Assembly: GCA_030689665.1 (NCBI GenBank)
Contig: JAUYFS010000033.1
Coordinates: 1-36,655, forward strand
Source: a bacterium
GTDB taxonomy: Bacteria > Patescibacteriota > Minisyncoccia > Minisyncoccales > JAUYFS01
Direction: 5' to 3'
Length of the DNA: 36,655 nucleotides
Below are positions 1 through 7,377 of the stretch, in pieces (position 1 is the first letter of the stretch; every line of letters starts with the position of its first letter). The position numbers and the translations under genes are program-made. Below the pieces are notes generated by a model that had not been told where the DNA came from, searched no databases, and saw nothing but the letters and a program-made list of their open reading frames with translations.

Positions 1-74
1 AAGAGTTTGATGGAAGAAACCTTACGGTTAATGAAGCCAGACCGATGAAAAAGGATTTTTTTAAAAAATTCTAA
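1..74 (+). CDS. RRM-type RNA-binding protein, C-terminal end only
   Basis: The reading frame beginning at base 3 gives 23 residues ending in TAA at 72-74. The segment EFDGRNLTVNEARPM is the typical last beta strand of a bacterial RNA recognition motif, as in the glycine-rich or cyanobacterial Rbp-like RNA-binding proteins. It is followed by a short basic tail (KKDFFKKF). Most of the gene lies upstream of the window, so RNP1 and RNP2 cannot be checked. A strong terminator follows 15 bases later, so this gene ends its transcription unit. Proteins of this family bind single-stranded RNA and often help at low temperature; that role is family knowledge. Confidence 0.75.
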   Translation, partial: EFDGRNLTVNEARPMKKDFFKKF

Positions 75-88
75 AGAAGACTCAAAAC

Positions 89-125
89 AAAAAACCTTGC
101 CGCTTTGCGGCAAGGTTTTTGTTTT
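89..125 (+). terminator. Rho-independent terminator after the RRM gene
   Basis: A 14-15 bp perfect stem, arms 89-103 and 107-120, has a 3-base TTT loop. The GC core is CCTTGCCGC paired with GCGGCAAGG, and a T-rich tract follows. It closes the transcription unit of the RNA-binding protein. Confidence 0.9.
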
Positions 126-127
126 TC

Positions 128-156
128 TTGATTTTTTCTGATTTTTGTGTTATCTT
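128..156 (+). promoter_or_regulatory. Possible promoter for the small ORF at 177
   Basis: TTGATT (128-133) and TATCTT (151-156) are separated by 17 bases, directly downstream of the terminator. A start site near 163 would leave a very short leader holding the AGAGG at 165-169. Pattern match only. Confidence 0.4.
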
Positions 157-176
157 TTTTAAAAAGAGGTATTTTG

Positions 177-362
177 ATGATAAAACAAGGAATGGTGTTA
201 ACTAAAGAACAGCTTGAAGAACACGAACTTCGTTTTTCCACAACTTTTTCGGATTGTCTGGTATATATAAAAAAAGCAGAAAGAAAGACGATTTTTGTCT
301 TCTGGAATCCAAAAACTGGCGAAGTGGAGCTGATTTTACCAAGAAATTGTATTATATCTTAG
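177..362 (+). CDS. Small protein of unknown function (61 aa)
   Basis: Starting at ATG 177 this encodes 61 residues and stops at TAG 360-362. An in-frame GTG at 147 would add ten residues, but ATG 177 is preferred because AGAGG at 165-169 sits 7 bases upstream, one of the few SD-like sites in the window. The N-terminal half is charged and helical in appearance (LTKEQLEEHELRF). The C-terminal half alternates hydrophobic and polar residues like a small beta sheet (TIFVFWNPKTGEVELILP). No membrane segment or known motif is recognised. It lies alone between a terminator and the uvrD leader. Confidence 0.55.
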   Translation: MIKQGMVLTKEQLEEHELRFSTTFSDCLVYIKKAERKTIFVFWNPKTGEVELILPRNCIIS

Positions 363-372
363 AATCTTAGAT

Positions 373-420
373 GTCGGATTTTTTTCGTCTTTTGGGGCGG
401 GGGATTTCCGACCTTTTTTT
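373..420 (+). terminator. Weak possible terminator
   Basis: GTCGGA (373-378) can pair with TCCGAC (about 406-411) around an inner CGTC/GGCG pairing, followed by seven T. The long, wobble-rich loop makes this uncertain. Confidence 0.35.
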
Positions 421-436
421 ATTTCTGATTATTTTC

Positions 437-442
437 TATAAT
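437..442 (+). promoter_or_regulatory. -10 element upstream of uvrD
   Basis: A perfect TATAAT at 437-442 ends 3 bases before the repeat leader element at 446, so transcription would start inside the left arm of that element (near 449). No good -35 is visible; the matching position is a T run. Confidence 0.45.
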
Positions 443-445
443 AAA

Positions 446-562
446 TTCACCCTCCCAAATTTTTGGTTTAGAAGGGTTAAAGTCAAAGAATGGCATTAAA
501 AATTAAATAAAACTTAATATTCCTTCCATTTTTAGTAAAGTCAAAAACTTAGGAGGGTGAAA
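446..562 (+). repeat. Type 1 leader element upstream of uvrD
   Basis: The ends are an inverted repeat: TTCACCCTCCCAAATTTTTG at the left and CAAAAACTTAGGAGGGTGAA at the right, about 20 bases each with few mismatches, separated by about 75 AT-rich bases. The right arm carries AGGAGG, ending 14 bases before the uvrD ATG at 570. Folding would place the SD-like GGAGG in a stem with CCTCC. The interior differs from the other copies. Confidence 0.75.
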
Positions 563-569
563 TAAAAAA

Positions 570-3407
570 ATGGAATCAAATTTAAAAAACCTAAATAAGG
601 AACAAAAACAGGCGGTTATTTACAAACAAGGCCCGGTTTTGATAATCGCCGGGGCTGGAACCGGAAAAACAGCGGTGATAGCGCAGAGAGTGGTTTATTT
701 GATAGAAAAAAAACTCGCCAAACCAGAGGAAATTTTGGCGCTTACTTTTACTGATAAAGCGGCTGAAGAAATGGTTGAAAGGGTTGATGATTTGCTTTCT
801 TTCGGATACGCGGATTTGTGGATTTCCACATTTCATTCTTTTTGCGAAAGGATTTTGCGAGAAAATGGTTTGGATATCGGGATTTCAACTGATTTTAAAT
901 TATTAGACGAAACCAGCGCCTGGCTTTTGGTGAGGCAAAACCTGAACAGATTTAAATTTGATTATTACAAGCAGCTGGGAAATCCCAACAAATTTATTCA
1001 GGCGCTGATTTCCCATTTTTCCAGATGCAAGGACCAAGAAATTTATCCCGACGATTATTTGAGTTTTGCAAAAAAACAAAAAGAAGACAAAAAACGCTTG
1101 AATGAAGTGGCGGAAACTTACAAAACATACCAAGATTTGCTTTTGGAAAATAATTGCCTTGATTTTGGCGATTTAATAAATTTTTGTCTGGAACTTTTTA
1201 AAAAAAGACCGAAAATTTTAAAAAAATACAGGGATAAATTCAAATACATTCTGGTTGACGAGTTTCAGGACACAAACTGGGTTCAGTATGAACTGGTAAA
1301 ATTATTAGGGGAGCCGAAAAATAATTTAACGGTTTGCTTCGACGACGACCAGTCAATTTACGCTTGGCGAGGCGCTTCTTACAGAAATGTGGTTCAGTTT
1401 AGAAAAGATTTTGCCAAAGCAAAGGAAATAGCGCTAATAAATAATTATCGCTCCACGCAAAACATTTTAGATTTAGCTTATAAATTTATTCAAGCAAATA
1501 ATCCAAATAGGTTAGAGTTTATAAATGGCATAAATAAACAGCTAATAAGTTCTAGTAAGGAAAAAGGATTTATTGAGCACCTTCATTTTAAAACCCTGGA
1601 CCAGGAAATAATCGGCGTTGTTGATAAAATCGCGGAAATTTTAGAAAAAGACAAAACAGCCACATTCAGCGATTTTGCAATTTTAGCCAGAACCAACGAA
1701 GGCGCTGGGAATTTTTCCCGGGTTTTGGAAAGAGAGGGTTTGCCCTTCCAATTTTTGGCTTTAAGAGGAATGTATTCAAAGCCGATTATTTTGGACATAA
1801 TTTCTTATTTCAAGCTTTTGGACAATTATCACGAAAGTTCGGCAATGTTTCGCGTTTTAAATTTGCCGTTTCTCAAAATTTCAACTGAAGATATCGCGAA
1901 AATAACCCATTACAGCCACAAAAGAAATAGGTCTATTTACGAGAGTTTGTCAGAGTTGCCGGCAATCGGAGGAATTTCCAATGATTCTGAGAAAAAAATA
2001 AACTTGATTTTATCCTTGATAAAAAAACACTCGGAATTGGCAAAAGAAAAAAATGTTTCTGAAATTTTTATTTCTTTTCTTAAAGATTCCGGATATTTGG
2101 AATATCTGGCGAAAAAAGAGAGAAGAGAAGATTTTGACTTAATAAACCAGTTTTATGAAAAAATTAGAAATTTTGAAACAGCGAATTTAGACCCGATTCT
2201 CAAAAATTTTATGGTTGAAATGAATTTGGAACTGGAATCAGGGGAACAGGGGAAATTGAGTTTTGATGTGGAAACAGGACCTGATGTTATAAAAATAATG
2301 ACTGTTCACGCGGCAAAGGGTTTGGAATTCAAATATGTTTTTCTGGCGAATTTGGTTGATAAAAGATTTCCGGTTGATAATAGAAAGGATTCAATTGAAA
2401 TTCCCGAGGGCTTGATTAAGGATAAAATTCCTGAGGGCGATGTTCATTTAGAGGAAGAAAGAAGGTTGTTTTATGTGGGAATGACCAGGGCTAAAAGAGG
2501 ATTGTTTTTTTCTTCGGCTGAAAATTACGGCGGAATCAAAAAAAAGAAAATTTCCAGATTTTTGGCAGAACTTGGATTTAACGCCGGCAACATTGAATCA
2601 AATGAAGTAAATTTCAATACCAAAGAGAGAAAAATAAACAAGGAAAAAGAGGCGCACGAATTTTTACTGCCCAAATATTTTTCTTTTACCCAATTCAAAG
2701 CGTTTGACAATTGCCCTTTGCAATATAAATTTGCCCATATTTTAAAAATACCGGTCAGGGGCAAGGCGTCTTTCAGTTTTGGAAAAACAATCCACAACGC
2801 TTTATTTGATTTTGTTAAATTGGCTTCAGAACAAGGGCAAAAAATAGGTTTTGATAAATTATTTGGGATTTATGAAAAAAACTGGATTGACGAATGGTTT
2901 AAAGACAAAGAGCAGAAAAAAGAATATTTTGAGCAAGGAAAAAAATCTTTAGAAAAATTTTATGATGATTTTCGCGAAGAAAAACCGGAAATTGTTAAAA
3001 TTGGCGATGATTTGGCCCTGGAAAAAGATTTTAATTTGAAAATCGGAGGCCAGACAATTATCGGGAAAATTGACAGAATCGATAAGATTGGGGAACAAAT
3101 AGAAATAATTGATTACAAAACAGGAGCTTTCAAGGAAAAATTGGAAAAAGACGACAAAGAACAGTTGTTGCTTTACCAGATTGCCGCTGAAGAGGTTTTT
3201 AAAATTGAGCCCAAAAAATTAACCTATTATTATTTAGACCAAGGGCAAAAAATTTCATTTTTGGGAAGCGAAAAAGAAAAACAGGAATTAAAAGAAAAAA
3301 TTAATTCAAGAATTGAGAAAATAAAACAAAGCAAATTTGAGCCAACGCCCGGATGGCAGTGCGGCAGCTGTGATTTTAGGGATATTTGTGAATCTGCCAA
3401 AAAATAA
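570..3407 (+). CDS. uvrD: UvrD/PcrA-type helicase fused to a RecB-like Fe-S nuclease domain
   Basis: This 945-residue superfamily 1A DNA helicase should unwind DNA 3'-5' using ATP during repair or recombination. Visible motifs are Walker A GAGTGKT (28-34), motif II DEFQDT (230-235), DDDQSIYAWRGA just after it, TVHAAKGLEF, and VGMTRAKRG near the end of the helicase core. After about residue 700 a PD-(D/E)XK nuclease domain follows: FTQFKAFDNCP with Cys715, GKIDRID, IDYKTG (Asp848, Lys850), and a final cysteine set Cys931, Cys934, Cys940. That 1+3 cysteine layout matches the [4Fe-4S] nuclease of AddB and Cas4. The protein is longer than PcrA (about 720 aa), which the nuclease explains. It is preceded by a type 1 leader element and stands alone in its unit. 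Function is confident; the exact pathway (AddAB-like single-chain enzyme or not) is inference. Confidence 0.93.
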   Translation: MESNLKNLNKEQKQAVIYKQGPVLIIAGAGTGKTAVIAQRVVYLIEKKLAKPEEILALTFTDKAAEEMVERVDDLLSFGYADLWISTFHSFCERILRENGLDIGISTDFKLLDETSAWLLVRQNLNRFKFDYYKQLGNPNKFIQALISHFSRCKDQEIYPDDYLSFAKKQKEDKKRLNEVAETYKTYQDLLLENNCLDFGDLINFCLELFKKRPKILKKYRDKFKYILVDEFQDTNWVQYELVKLLGEPKNNLTVCFDDDQSIYAWRGASYRNVVQFRKDFAKAKEIALINNYRSTQNILDLAYKFIQANNPNRLEFINGINKQLISSSKEKGFIEHLHFKTLDQEIIGVVDKIAEILEKDKTATFSDFAILARTNEGAGNFSRVLEREGLPFQFLALRGMYSKPIILDIISYFKLLDNYHESSAMFRVLNLPFLKISTEDIAKITHYSHKRNRSIYESLSELPAIGGISNDSEKKINLILSLIKKHSELAKEKNVSEIFISFLKDSGYLEYLAKKERREDFDLINQFYEKIRNFETANLDPILKNFMVEMNLELESGEQGKLSFDVETGPDVIKIMTVHAAKGLEFKYVFLANLVDKRFPVDNRKDSIEIPEGLIKDKIPEGDVHLEEERRLFYVGMTRAKRGLFFSSAENYGGIKKKKISRFLAELGFNAGNIESNEVNFNTKERKINKEKEAHEFLLPKYFSFTQFKAFDNCPLQYKFAHILKIPVRGKASFSFGKTIHNALFDFVKLASEQGQKIGFDKLFGIYEKNWIDEWFKDKEQKKEYFEQGKKSLEKFYDDFREEKPEIVKIGDDLALEKDFNLKIGGQTIIGKIDRIDKIGEQIEIIDYKTGAFKEKLEKDDKEQLLLYQIAAEEVFKIEPKKLTYYYLDQGQKISFLGSEKEKQELKEKINSRIEKIKQSKFEPTPGWQCGSCDFRDICESAKK

Positions 3408-3526
3408 CACTCTTCCAAGTTTTGGCTTGAGGATCTAGGAATAACAAATAGAATTTCAGCTTAACAAAAATAACATTTAACCCTTAGAATTTTGTTTTTT
3501 TAAAAGCCAAAATTTAGGAGGGTAAA
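3408..3526 (+). repeat. Type 1 leader element, diverged, before the SDR gene
   Basis: The right end GCCAAAATTTAGGAGGGTAAA (3506-3526) matches the other copies. The left end, beginning right at the uvrD stop codon, is degenerate (CACTCTTCCAAGTTTTGGCT). The interior is AT-rich and unlike the other copies. A second hairpin element follows after a linker beginning GGTC, the same order as at 17.3 kb. Confidence 0.6.
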
Positions 3527-3546
3527 GGTCGCTGAGATTTTAAAAA

Positions 3547-3610
3547 TTCACCCTGTTAAATACTGCTTTGCAATAATTTCGCTGAAAGCGAAATTATTTA
3601 ACAGAGTAAA
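3547..3610 (+). repeat. Type 2 leader element with nested hairpin, before the SDR gene
   Basis: The outer inverted repeat is TTCACCCTGTTAAAT (3547-3561) with ATTTAACAGAGTAAA (3596-3610). Inside it is a perfect 12-bp stem, AATAATTTCGCT (3572-3583) and AGCGAAATTATT (3587-3598), with a 3-base loop. It ends 4 bases before the SDR start codon. The outer ends share TTCACCCT/AGGGTRAA with type 1 elements. Confidence 0.7.
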
Positions 3611-3614
3611 AATT

Positions 3615-4376
3615 ATGATTGATTTAAAAAATAAGGTTGCAATTATTACCGGAGCCAGAAGGGGCATGGGAAGGACACACGCTTTAATAATGGCTCAAGC
3701 AGGAGCAAGAGTAGCAATTTCCGATATTTCTTTGGAAGAATGCGAAAATGTTGTTTCTGAAATTGAGGCGCAGGCCGGGGAGGCAATGGCTTTTAAGTGC
3801 GATGTTACAAATGCCGAAGAAATCAATGAGATGGTAAAAAGGGTTGTTGGTGAGTGGGGCAAGATTGATATTTTGGTAAATAATGCAGGCGTTTTTTCTT
3901 TGAAACCATTTGTTGAAATGACGGAAAAAGATTGGGATTTTGTTTTGGATATAAATTTGAAAGGATATTTTTTAATGGCAAAATCAGTTGTGCCGCATAT
4001 GATTAAAAATAACAGCGGTTCCATTATAAATATTTCTTCAATTGCTTCAGGACAAGTTGGAATTGGGTTTGCCGCGGCAACCCATTATGTTGCTTCAAAG
4101 GGCGGAATTTCCGGTTGGACAGAGGCATTGGCAGTGGAGTTAGCGCCTCATAATATCAGAGTAAATGCGATTTCTCCGGGCCTGATTGACACGCCGATGA
4201 TAGATGTGATTAAAGAAAATAAAGAAGCGGAAAAAGCGGTTTTAGACAAGATTCCTATGAAAAGAGCGGGCAAGCCAGAAGAAATTTCATATATGGTGGC
4301 ATTTTTAGCTTCTGATATGGCTTCTTATATGACTGGTTCTAATGTTGTGATTGACGGTGGAATGTTGGCTGGCTAG
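3615..4376 (+). CDS. SDR-family oxidoreductase (FabG-like)
   Basis: This 253-residue classical short-chain dehydrogenase/reductase has all the expected sites: cofactor loop TGARRGMG (12-19), NNAG (89-92), serine pair near 141-142, and the catalytic YVASK (Tyr158, Lys162). The C-terminal end YMTGSNVVIDGG is typical of the family. Arg15 and Arg16 in the cofactor loop suggest NADPH, but this is only a hint. Substrate cannot be told from sequence; 3-oxoacyl-ACP reductase and sugar or alcohol dehydrogenases share this pattern. No fatty acid synthesis genes are adjacent, so a FabG role is not supported by context. It is a single-gene unit with two stacked leader elements upstream and a strong terminator downstream. 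Confidence 0.9.
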   Translation: MIDLKNKVAIITGARRGMGRTHALIMAQAGARVAISDISLEECENVVSEIEAQAGEAMAFKCDVTNAEEINEMVKRVVGEWGKIDILVNNAGVFSLKPFVEMTEKDWDFVLDINLKGYFLMAKSVVPHMIKNNSGSIINISSIASGQVGIGFAAATHYVASKGGISGWTEALAVELAPHNIRVNAISPGLIDTPMIDVIKENKEAEKAVLDKIPMKRAGKPEEISYMVAFLASDMASYMTGSNVVIDGGMLAG

Positions 4377-4382
4377 ATTTTT

Positions 4383-4440
4383 AAAAGCCCTGCGGGGTTA
4401 AAAGCCCTGCGGGGTCTGACCCCGCAGGGCTTTTATTTTT
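4383..4440 (+). terminator. Strong terminator with duplicated arm
   Basis: The stem is formed by AAAAGCCCTGCGGGG (4400-4414) and CCCCGCAGGGCTTTT (4420-4434) with a 5-base loop, followed by ATTTTT. The left arm is also present as a direct repeat immediately upstream (4383-4398), which could pair with the right arm instead. Confidence 0.9.
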
Positions 4441-4448
4441 GGTAGAAT
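4440..4448 (+). promoter_or_regulatory. Extended -10 promoter for the CapA-like gene, probably leaderless
   Basis: TGGTAGAAT fits an extended -10 (TG, one base, TAGAAT at 4443-4448). The start codon follows only 6 bases later, so the transcript would begin at or next to the ATG. The motif lies in the tail of the preceding terminator. No -35 is seen. Confidence 0.4.
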
Positions 4449-4454
4449 AAAAAC

Positions 4455-5483
4455 ATGGCAATAAATTTACAAGAAAAATTTTTAAAGATAATTTTATATT
4501 TTATCATTTTGTTTTTAATTTTTTCAGTTTTGTTTTGCTATTTTTCCCGAAGCGAATCTTCCGAAGAAATATCAGCGAGTGTTTATGTCTCTGAAAAACC
4601 GCTGCATGAATTATTGTTTTTGGGGGATATGATGTTTGACAGGGGCGTTGAATATCAGATCGCAAAAAATCAAAATGATTTTTCTTATCCTTTCAAAAAA
4701 ATCAAAAATCTTTTAACCGAAGAAAAAATTATTGTTGCCAATTTAGAAGGTCCGATAAATTGCGCTCCGGCGCAATTTTCAGATAAATCTTTGAAATTTT
4801 CATTTGATTGCCGAATCGCTGAAAAATTGTCGGTTTTTGACCTGTTGTCTTTGGCTAATAACCATACTTTTAATACGGGAGAAAACGGCTTAAAAGAAAC
4901 AAAAAAGATTTTGGCAAGCAAAGGAATTAAGTATATTGGGCATCCTTTTTATCTTGAGAATTGTTTTTTGGATTACGAGAATTTGGTTTTTTTCGCCGTT
5001 AATCAGACCTATCCGTTTAATCCTTTGCCAGAGCAAGTTGTTGAAAAATTAAAAGAAGTTTCCGATGATAAATTTTTAATTGTTTTAGTCCATTGGGGCG
5101 AAGAATATCAATCTGAAAGCAATAATTCCCAAAAAAATTTAGCCCGCTTATTGGTTGATAACGGGGCAGATTTGATTATTGGCGGCCATTCCCACACCAT
5201 TCAGGAAGTTGAAAAATACAAGAATAAATTAATTTTTTATTCTTTGGGGAATTTTATCTTTGACCAGTATTTTTCAATTGAAACGCAAGAAAATTTAGGC
5301 GTTAGTTTGAAGATTTTTGAAAATAAATTAATTTTTTCTTTGATTCCGATTGACAGCGAACTTTCACAGCCATTTGTTTTAGAGGGAAAAGAAAAAGAGC
5401 AATTTCTGAAAGAATTGTCCGAAAAATCCGGCGAGGACTTAAGAAAAGATTTAGAAAAAGGAACAATAATCTTGAAACATTAG
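4455..5483 (+). CDS. CapA-family metallophosphatase-like protein, membrane-anchored
   Basis: The 342-residue protein starts with a signal-anchor (about 10-30), placing the rest outside the membrane. The CapA/PGA_cap fold is shown by its ordered motifs: LFLGDMMFDRG (near 55), NLEGPIN, SLANNHTFNTG, LVHWGEEYQ, GGHSHTIQ, and YSLGNFIFDQ. These carry the Asp, Asn and His residues that bind metals in calcineurin-like phosphoesterases. Characterised relatives take part in poly-gamma-glutamate capsule synthesis, but no capB or capC genes are here. A role in cell-surface polymer processing is therefore only an inference. Its stop codon lies in a short 7-bp hairpin (5477-5493). Confidence 0.85.
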   Translation: MAINLQEKFLKIILYFIILFLIFSVLFCYFSRSESSEEISASVYVSEKPLHELLFLGDMMFDRGVEYQIAKNQNDFSYPFKKIKNLLTEEKIIVANLEGPINCAPAQFSDKSLKFSFDCRIAEKLSVFDLLSLANNHTFNTGENGLKETKKILASKGIKYIGHPFYLENCFLDYENLVFFAVNQTYPFNPLPEQVVEKLKEVSDDKFLIVLVHWGEEYQSESNNSQKNLARLLVDNGADLIIGGHSHTIQEVEKYKNKLIFYSLGNFIFDQYFSIETQENLGVSLKIFENKLIFSLIPIDSELSQPFVLEGKEKEQFLKELSEKSGEDLRKDLEKGTIILKH

Positions 5484-5504
5484 AAAGTCTAATGTCCTGC
5501 CACC

Positions 5505-5558
5505 TATCCGCCAGTTGGCGGATTAATTTCATAGGCGGGATCCCGCTTTGGCGGGAAA
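5505..5558. repeat. GC-rich palindromic repeat cluster
   Basis: Two palindromes stand out from the AT-rich surroundings: ATCCGCCAGTTGGCGGAT (about 5506-5523) and GGCGGGATCCCGCTTTGGCGGG (about 5534-5555, two overlapping pairings). The first is nearly the same as a sequence inside iscU at 15759-15775. The second shares its core with 7750-7760. Confidence 0.6.
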
Positions 5559-5696
5559 AATTTAAAATTAGACAACAAGCCAGCCGATAAAAAAATAATC
5601 CCCAATAAAATTTTAAAAAAAATAAAAACTGAGCTGAAAAAAGAATTTAAAAAAGGCAAAATTCCGTGGAAAAAAGAATATGATGTCAAGGGATAA
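5535..5696 (+). pseudogene. Open fragment without a start codon; probable gene remnant
   Basis: A frame runs open from just after TAG 5532-5534 to TAA 5694-5696. It encodes about 53 residues, of which the last 42 (starting DNKPADKKIIPNKILKKIKT) look like a lysine-rich C-terminal helix rather than random sequence. There is no ATG, GTG or TTG in a usable place, and the upstream part consists of the palindromic repeat. The likely reading is the tail of a gene cut off by the repeat. A short decayed CapA extension is another possibility. No function is assigned. Confidence 0.3.
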
Positions 5697-5707
5697 AACC
5701 AGCAAAA

Positions 5708-5728
5708 GCAGGGTCAGACCCTCTTTTT
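5708..5728 (+). terminator. Weak terminator-like hairpin
   Basis: AGGG (5708-5711) and CCCT flank a short TCAGA loop, followed by CTTTTTTT. The stem is only 4 bp. The motif GGGTCAGACCC resembles the core of the terminator at 4.4 kb. Confidence 0.35.
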
Positions 5729-5772
5729 TTGTCCCCTCTTTTTGTGTCGCATAAGCTGCGGGTAGGATTTGA

Positions 5773-5801
5773 TTGTATGGGTTTTTTATTTGCGATATAA
5801 T
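5773..5801 (+). promoter_or_regulatory. Promoter of the beta-propeller gene
   Basis: TTGTAT (5773-5778), a 17-base spacer, and a consensus TATAAT (5796-5801). A start near 5808 gives a leader of about 20 bases before ATG 5829 with no SD. One of the clearest sigma-70-type promoters in the window. The rest of the 345-base gap before the gene holds the palindrome cluster, the gene remnant and the weak terminator described separately. Confidence 0.65.
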
Positions 5802-5828
5802 TATTAAAAGTATTAAACATTTAAATTT

Positions 5829-7250
5829 ATGAACCCAAAAGGATTTTCTAATATTTTAATAATCGGTTTAGTTGTTTTATTTTTAGCTGGCGGCACTGGC
5901 TTTTTTTATTTATGGAATAAAAATAAGCAGACAGAAGAGAATCTACAAACCACTAAATTATTTACTATTCCCGAGAAACACGAATGTTTTTCTTTAATTA
6001 TTGGTCCTGATAATAAACAATTTGCGTATGTGGTGGGACAACAATATGAGCAAGGGAAAAAATTTGTTGTCGTAAATGGAAATGAGCACAAAAAATATGA
6101 TTATATTGATATCGACAGCTTGAGTTTTAGTTCAGGCGGCAAACATTTTGTTTATATAGCGGCAAACGACGTAATATGGCCGTATAAAAGTCCAGCGCTA
6201 GCGGGTGGAAAGTGGTGGGTTGTTATTGATGGCGTGGAGCAAAAGGAATATAACAACATTCATTCTTTTACTTTCAGTGCTGATGGGGAACAATTTGCCT
6301 ATGTAGCTAGCAAGAGCACTTATAAGTTAAGTTCCAATATTGTTTATGCGGCAGGGGATAATTTGGACTATAAAGAGTTTATCGTATTGAATGGTAAAGA
6401 ACAAAAGAATTATTATAGAATTCATTCTCCGGTTTTTAGTCCTGATAATAGCCGATTTGCCTTTATAGGTGCTCAGGAGCAAGGGAAAGAATTTCTTGTT
6501 TTAGATGGAGAAGAACAGGAGAACCTTTACGGCCGAATTCACTCTTTATCTTTTAGCGCGGACGGTCAGCAGATTGCATATGTAACTATTTTGTCTAGTT
6601 GGCCAATTAGTACACAAATTCTTGTCTTGAATGGAGTAGAACAGAAACGATATAATAGCATCGATGAGGTTGTTTTTCATCCTGGAGGAAAGTTTACCTA
6701 TAGGGGTTATGACGGAGAAACCAATCATTTTTTGGTGGTAGATAAAAAAGAATACAAAAATGGGAAAAGTCCCGTTTTCAGTCAAAACAATAAACACTTT
6801 GCCTATGTGTTAAGTGAAGCGAAAAATTCGGCTATGGTTCTGGATGGGACAGCACAACAAAACGGTAGTAATATAATCAGCCCCGTCGTTTTTAGTGAAG
6901 ACGGCAAACATTATATTTATGTTGTGCGGCCTATGGGTCCAGATTATTTACAAAAAGGAACCTCAAAGGCATTTGTGGTGGTAGATGGAATAGCTAAACC
7001 GGAAACAAATGCTGATAATATTATATTTCCGACCTTAAGTTCTGACGGGAAAAACTTTTCTTATGTTGTACAAAAATATAATACGATGAGTTATATTATT
7101 ATAAATGAAGAAGGATTGTCCCAAAACAAAAAAGGATGGTATCAATATGACCAAGTTTGGCAACCGATATTTACTAAAGACGGGAAAAATCTAATTTATA
7201 ACGCCCTTGTAGGAAGAGAAATTTGGTTAATAGTTAATAGTGTAAATTAA
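5829..7250 (+). CDS. Membrane-anchored WD40/PD40-like beta-propeller protein
   Basis: The 473-residue protein has one N-terminal membrane segment (about 9-28) and then a repeated unit of roughly 45-60 residues. Each unit contains a strand like SFSADGxxFAYV followed by xFVVxNGxExxxY; examples are FSSGGKHFVYIA, FSADGEQFAYVA, FSPDNSRFAFIG, FSADGQQIAYVT and FSEDGKHYIYVV. At least seven units can be counted. This is the PD40/TolB-type propeller pattern, though no tolB neighbours are present. The repeated FVVxNG phrase suggests one internally duplicated blade. It is probably exposed on the outer face of the membrane as a binding platform; the ligand is unknown. It has its own promoter. Confidence 0.75.
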   Translation: MNPKGFSNILIIGLVVLFLAGGTGFFYLWNKNKQTEENLQTTKLFTIPEKHECFSLIIGPDNKQFAYVVGQQYEQGKKFVVVNGNEHKKYDYIDIDSLSFSSGGKHFVYIAANDVIWPYKSPALAGGKWWVVIDGVEQKEYNNIHSFTFSADGEQFAYVASKSTYKLSSNIVYAAGDNLDYKEFIVLNGKEQKNYYRIHSPVFSPDNSRFAFIGAQEQGKEFLVLDGEEQENLYGRIHSLSFSADGQQIAYVTILSSWPISTQILVLNGVEQKRYNSIDEVVFHPGGKFTYRGYDGETNHFLVVDKKEYKNGKSPVFSQNNKHFAYVLSEAKNSAMVLDGTAQQNGSNIISPVVFSEDGKHYIYVVRPMGPDYLQKGTSKAFVVVDGIAKPETNADNIIFPTLSSDGKNFSYVVQKYNTMSYIIINEEGLSQNKKGWYQYDQVWQPIFTKDGKNLIYNALVGREIWLIVNSVN

Positions 7251-7276
7251 AGAAAAAAGCAGTGATTACTTTTGGC

Positions 7277-7297
7277 TCTCTGGGTGTTTCCGGAGAG
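7277..7297 (+). other. Short hairpin after the beta-propeller gene
   Basis: CTCTCTGG can pair with CCGGAGAG across a GTGTTT loop (8 bp with one wobble). The sequence after it is only moderately T-rich, so termination is possible but not shown. Confidence 0.35.
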
Positions 7298-7319
7298 ATT
7301 TTACTATTGCTGATTGGGG

Positions 7320-7350
7320 TTGATTTTTTTGTAAGATGTGCTCTTAAAAT
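7320..7350 (+). promoter_or_regulatory. Possible promoter for the small gene at 7378
   Basis: TTGATT (7320-7325) and TAAAAT (7345-7350) are 19 bases apart. The downstream ORF also has a strong SD-like GGGGG, which makes the promoter more credible. Confidence 0.35.
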
Positions 7351-7377
7351 AAATTAAACCAAAGGGGGTTGGTACAA

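Noticed and set aside
2-11. AGAGTTTGAT at the window start looks like the 5' end of 16S rRNA.
   Set aside because: The following bases do not continue as rRNA, and this stretch reads in frame as the end of an RRM protein followed by a terminator.
5504-5689. A minus-strand frame of 61 codons with hydrophobic content.
   Set aside because: It is the complement of the lysine-rich gene remnant, which explains its Phe- and Leu-rich look.
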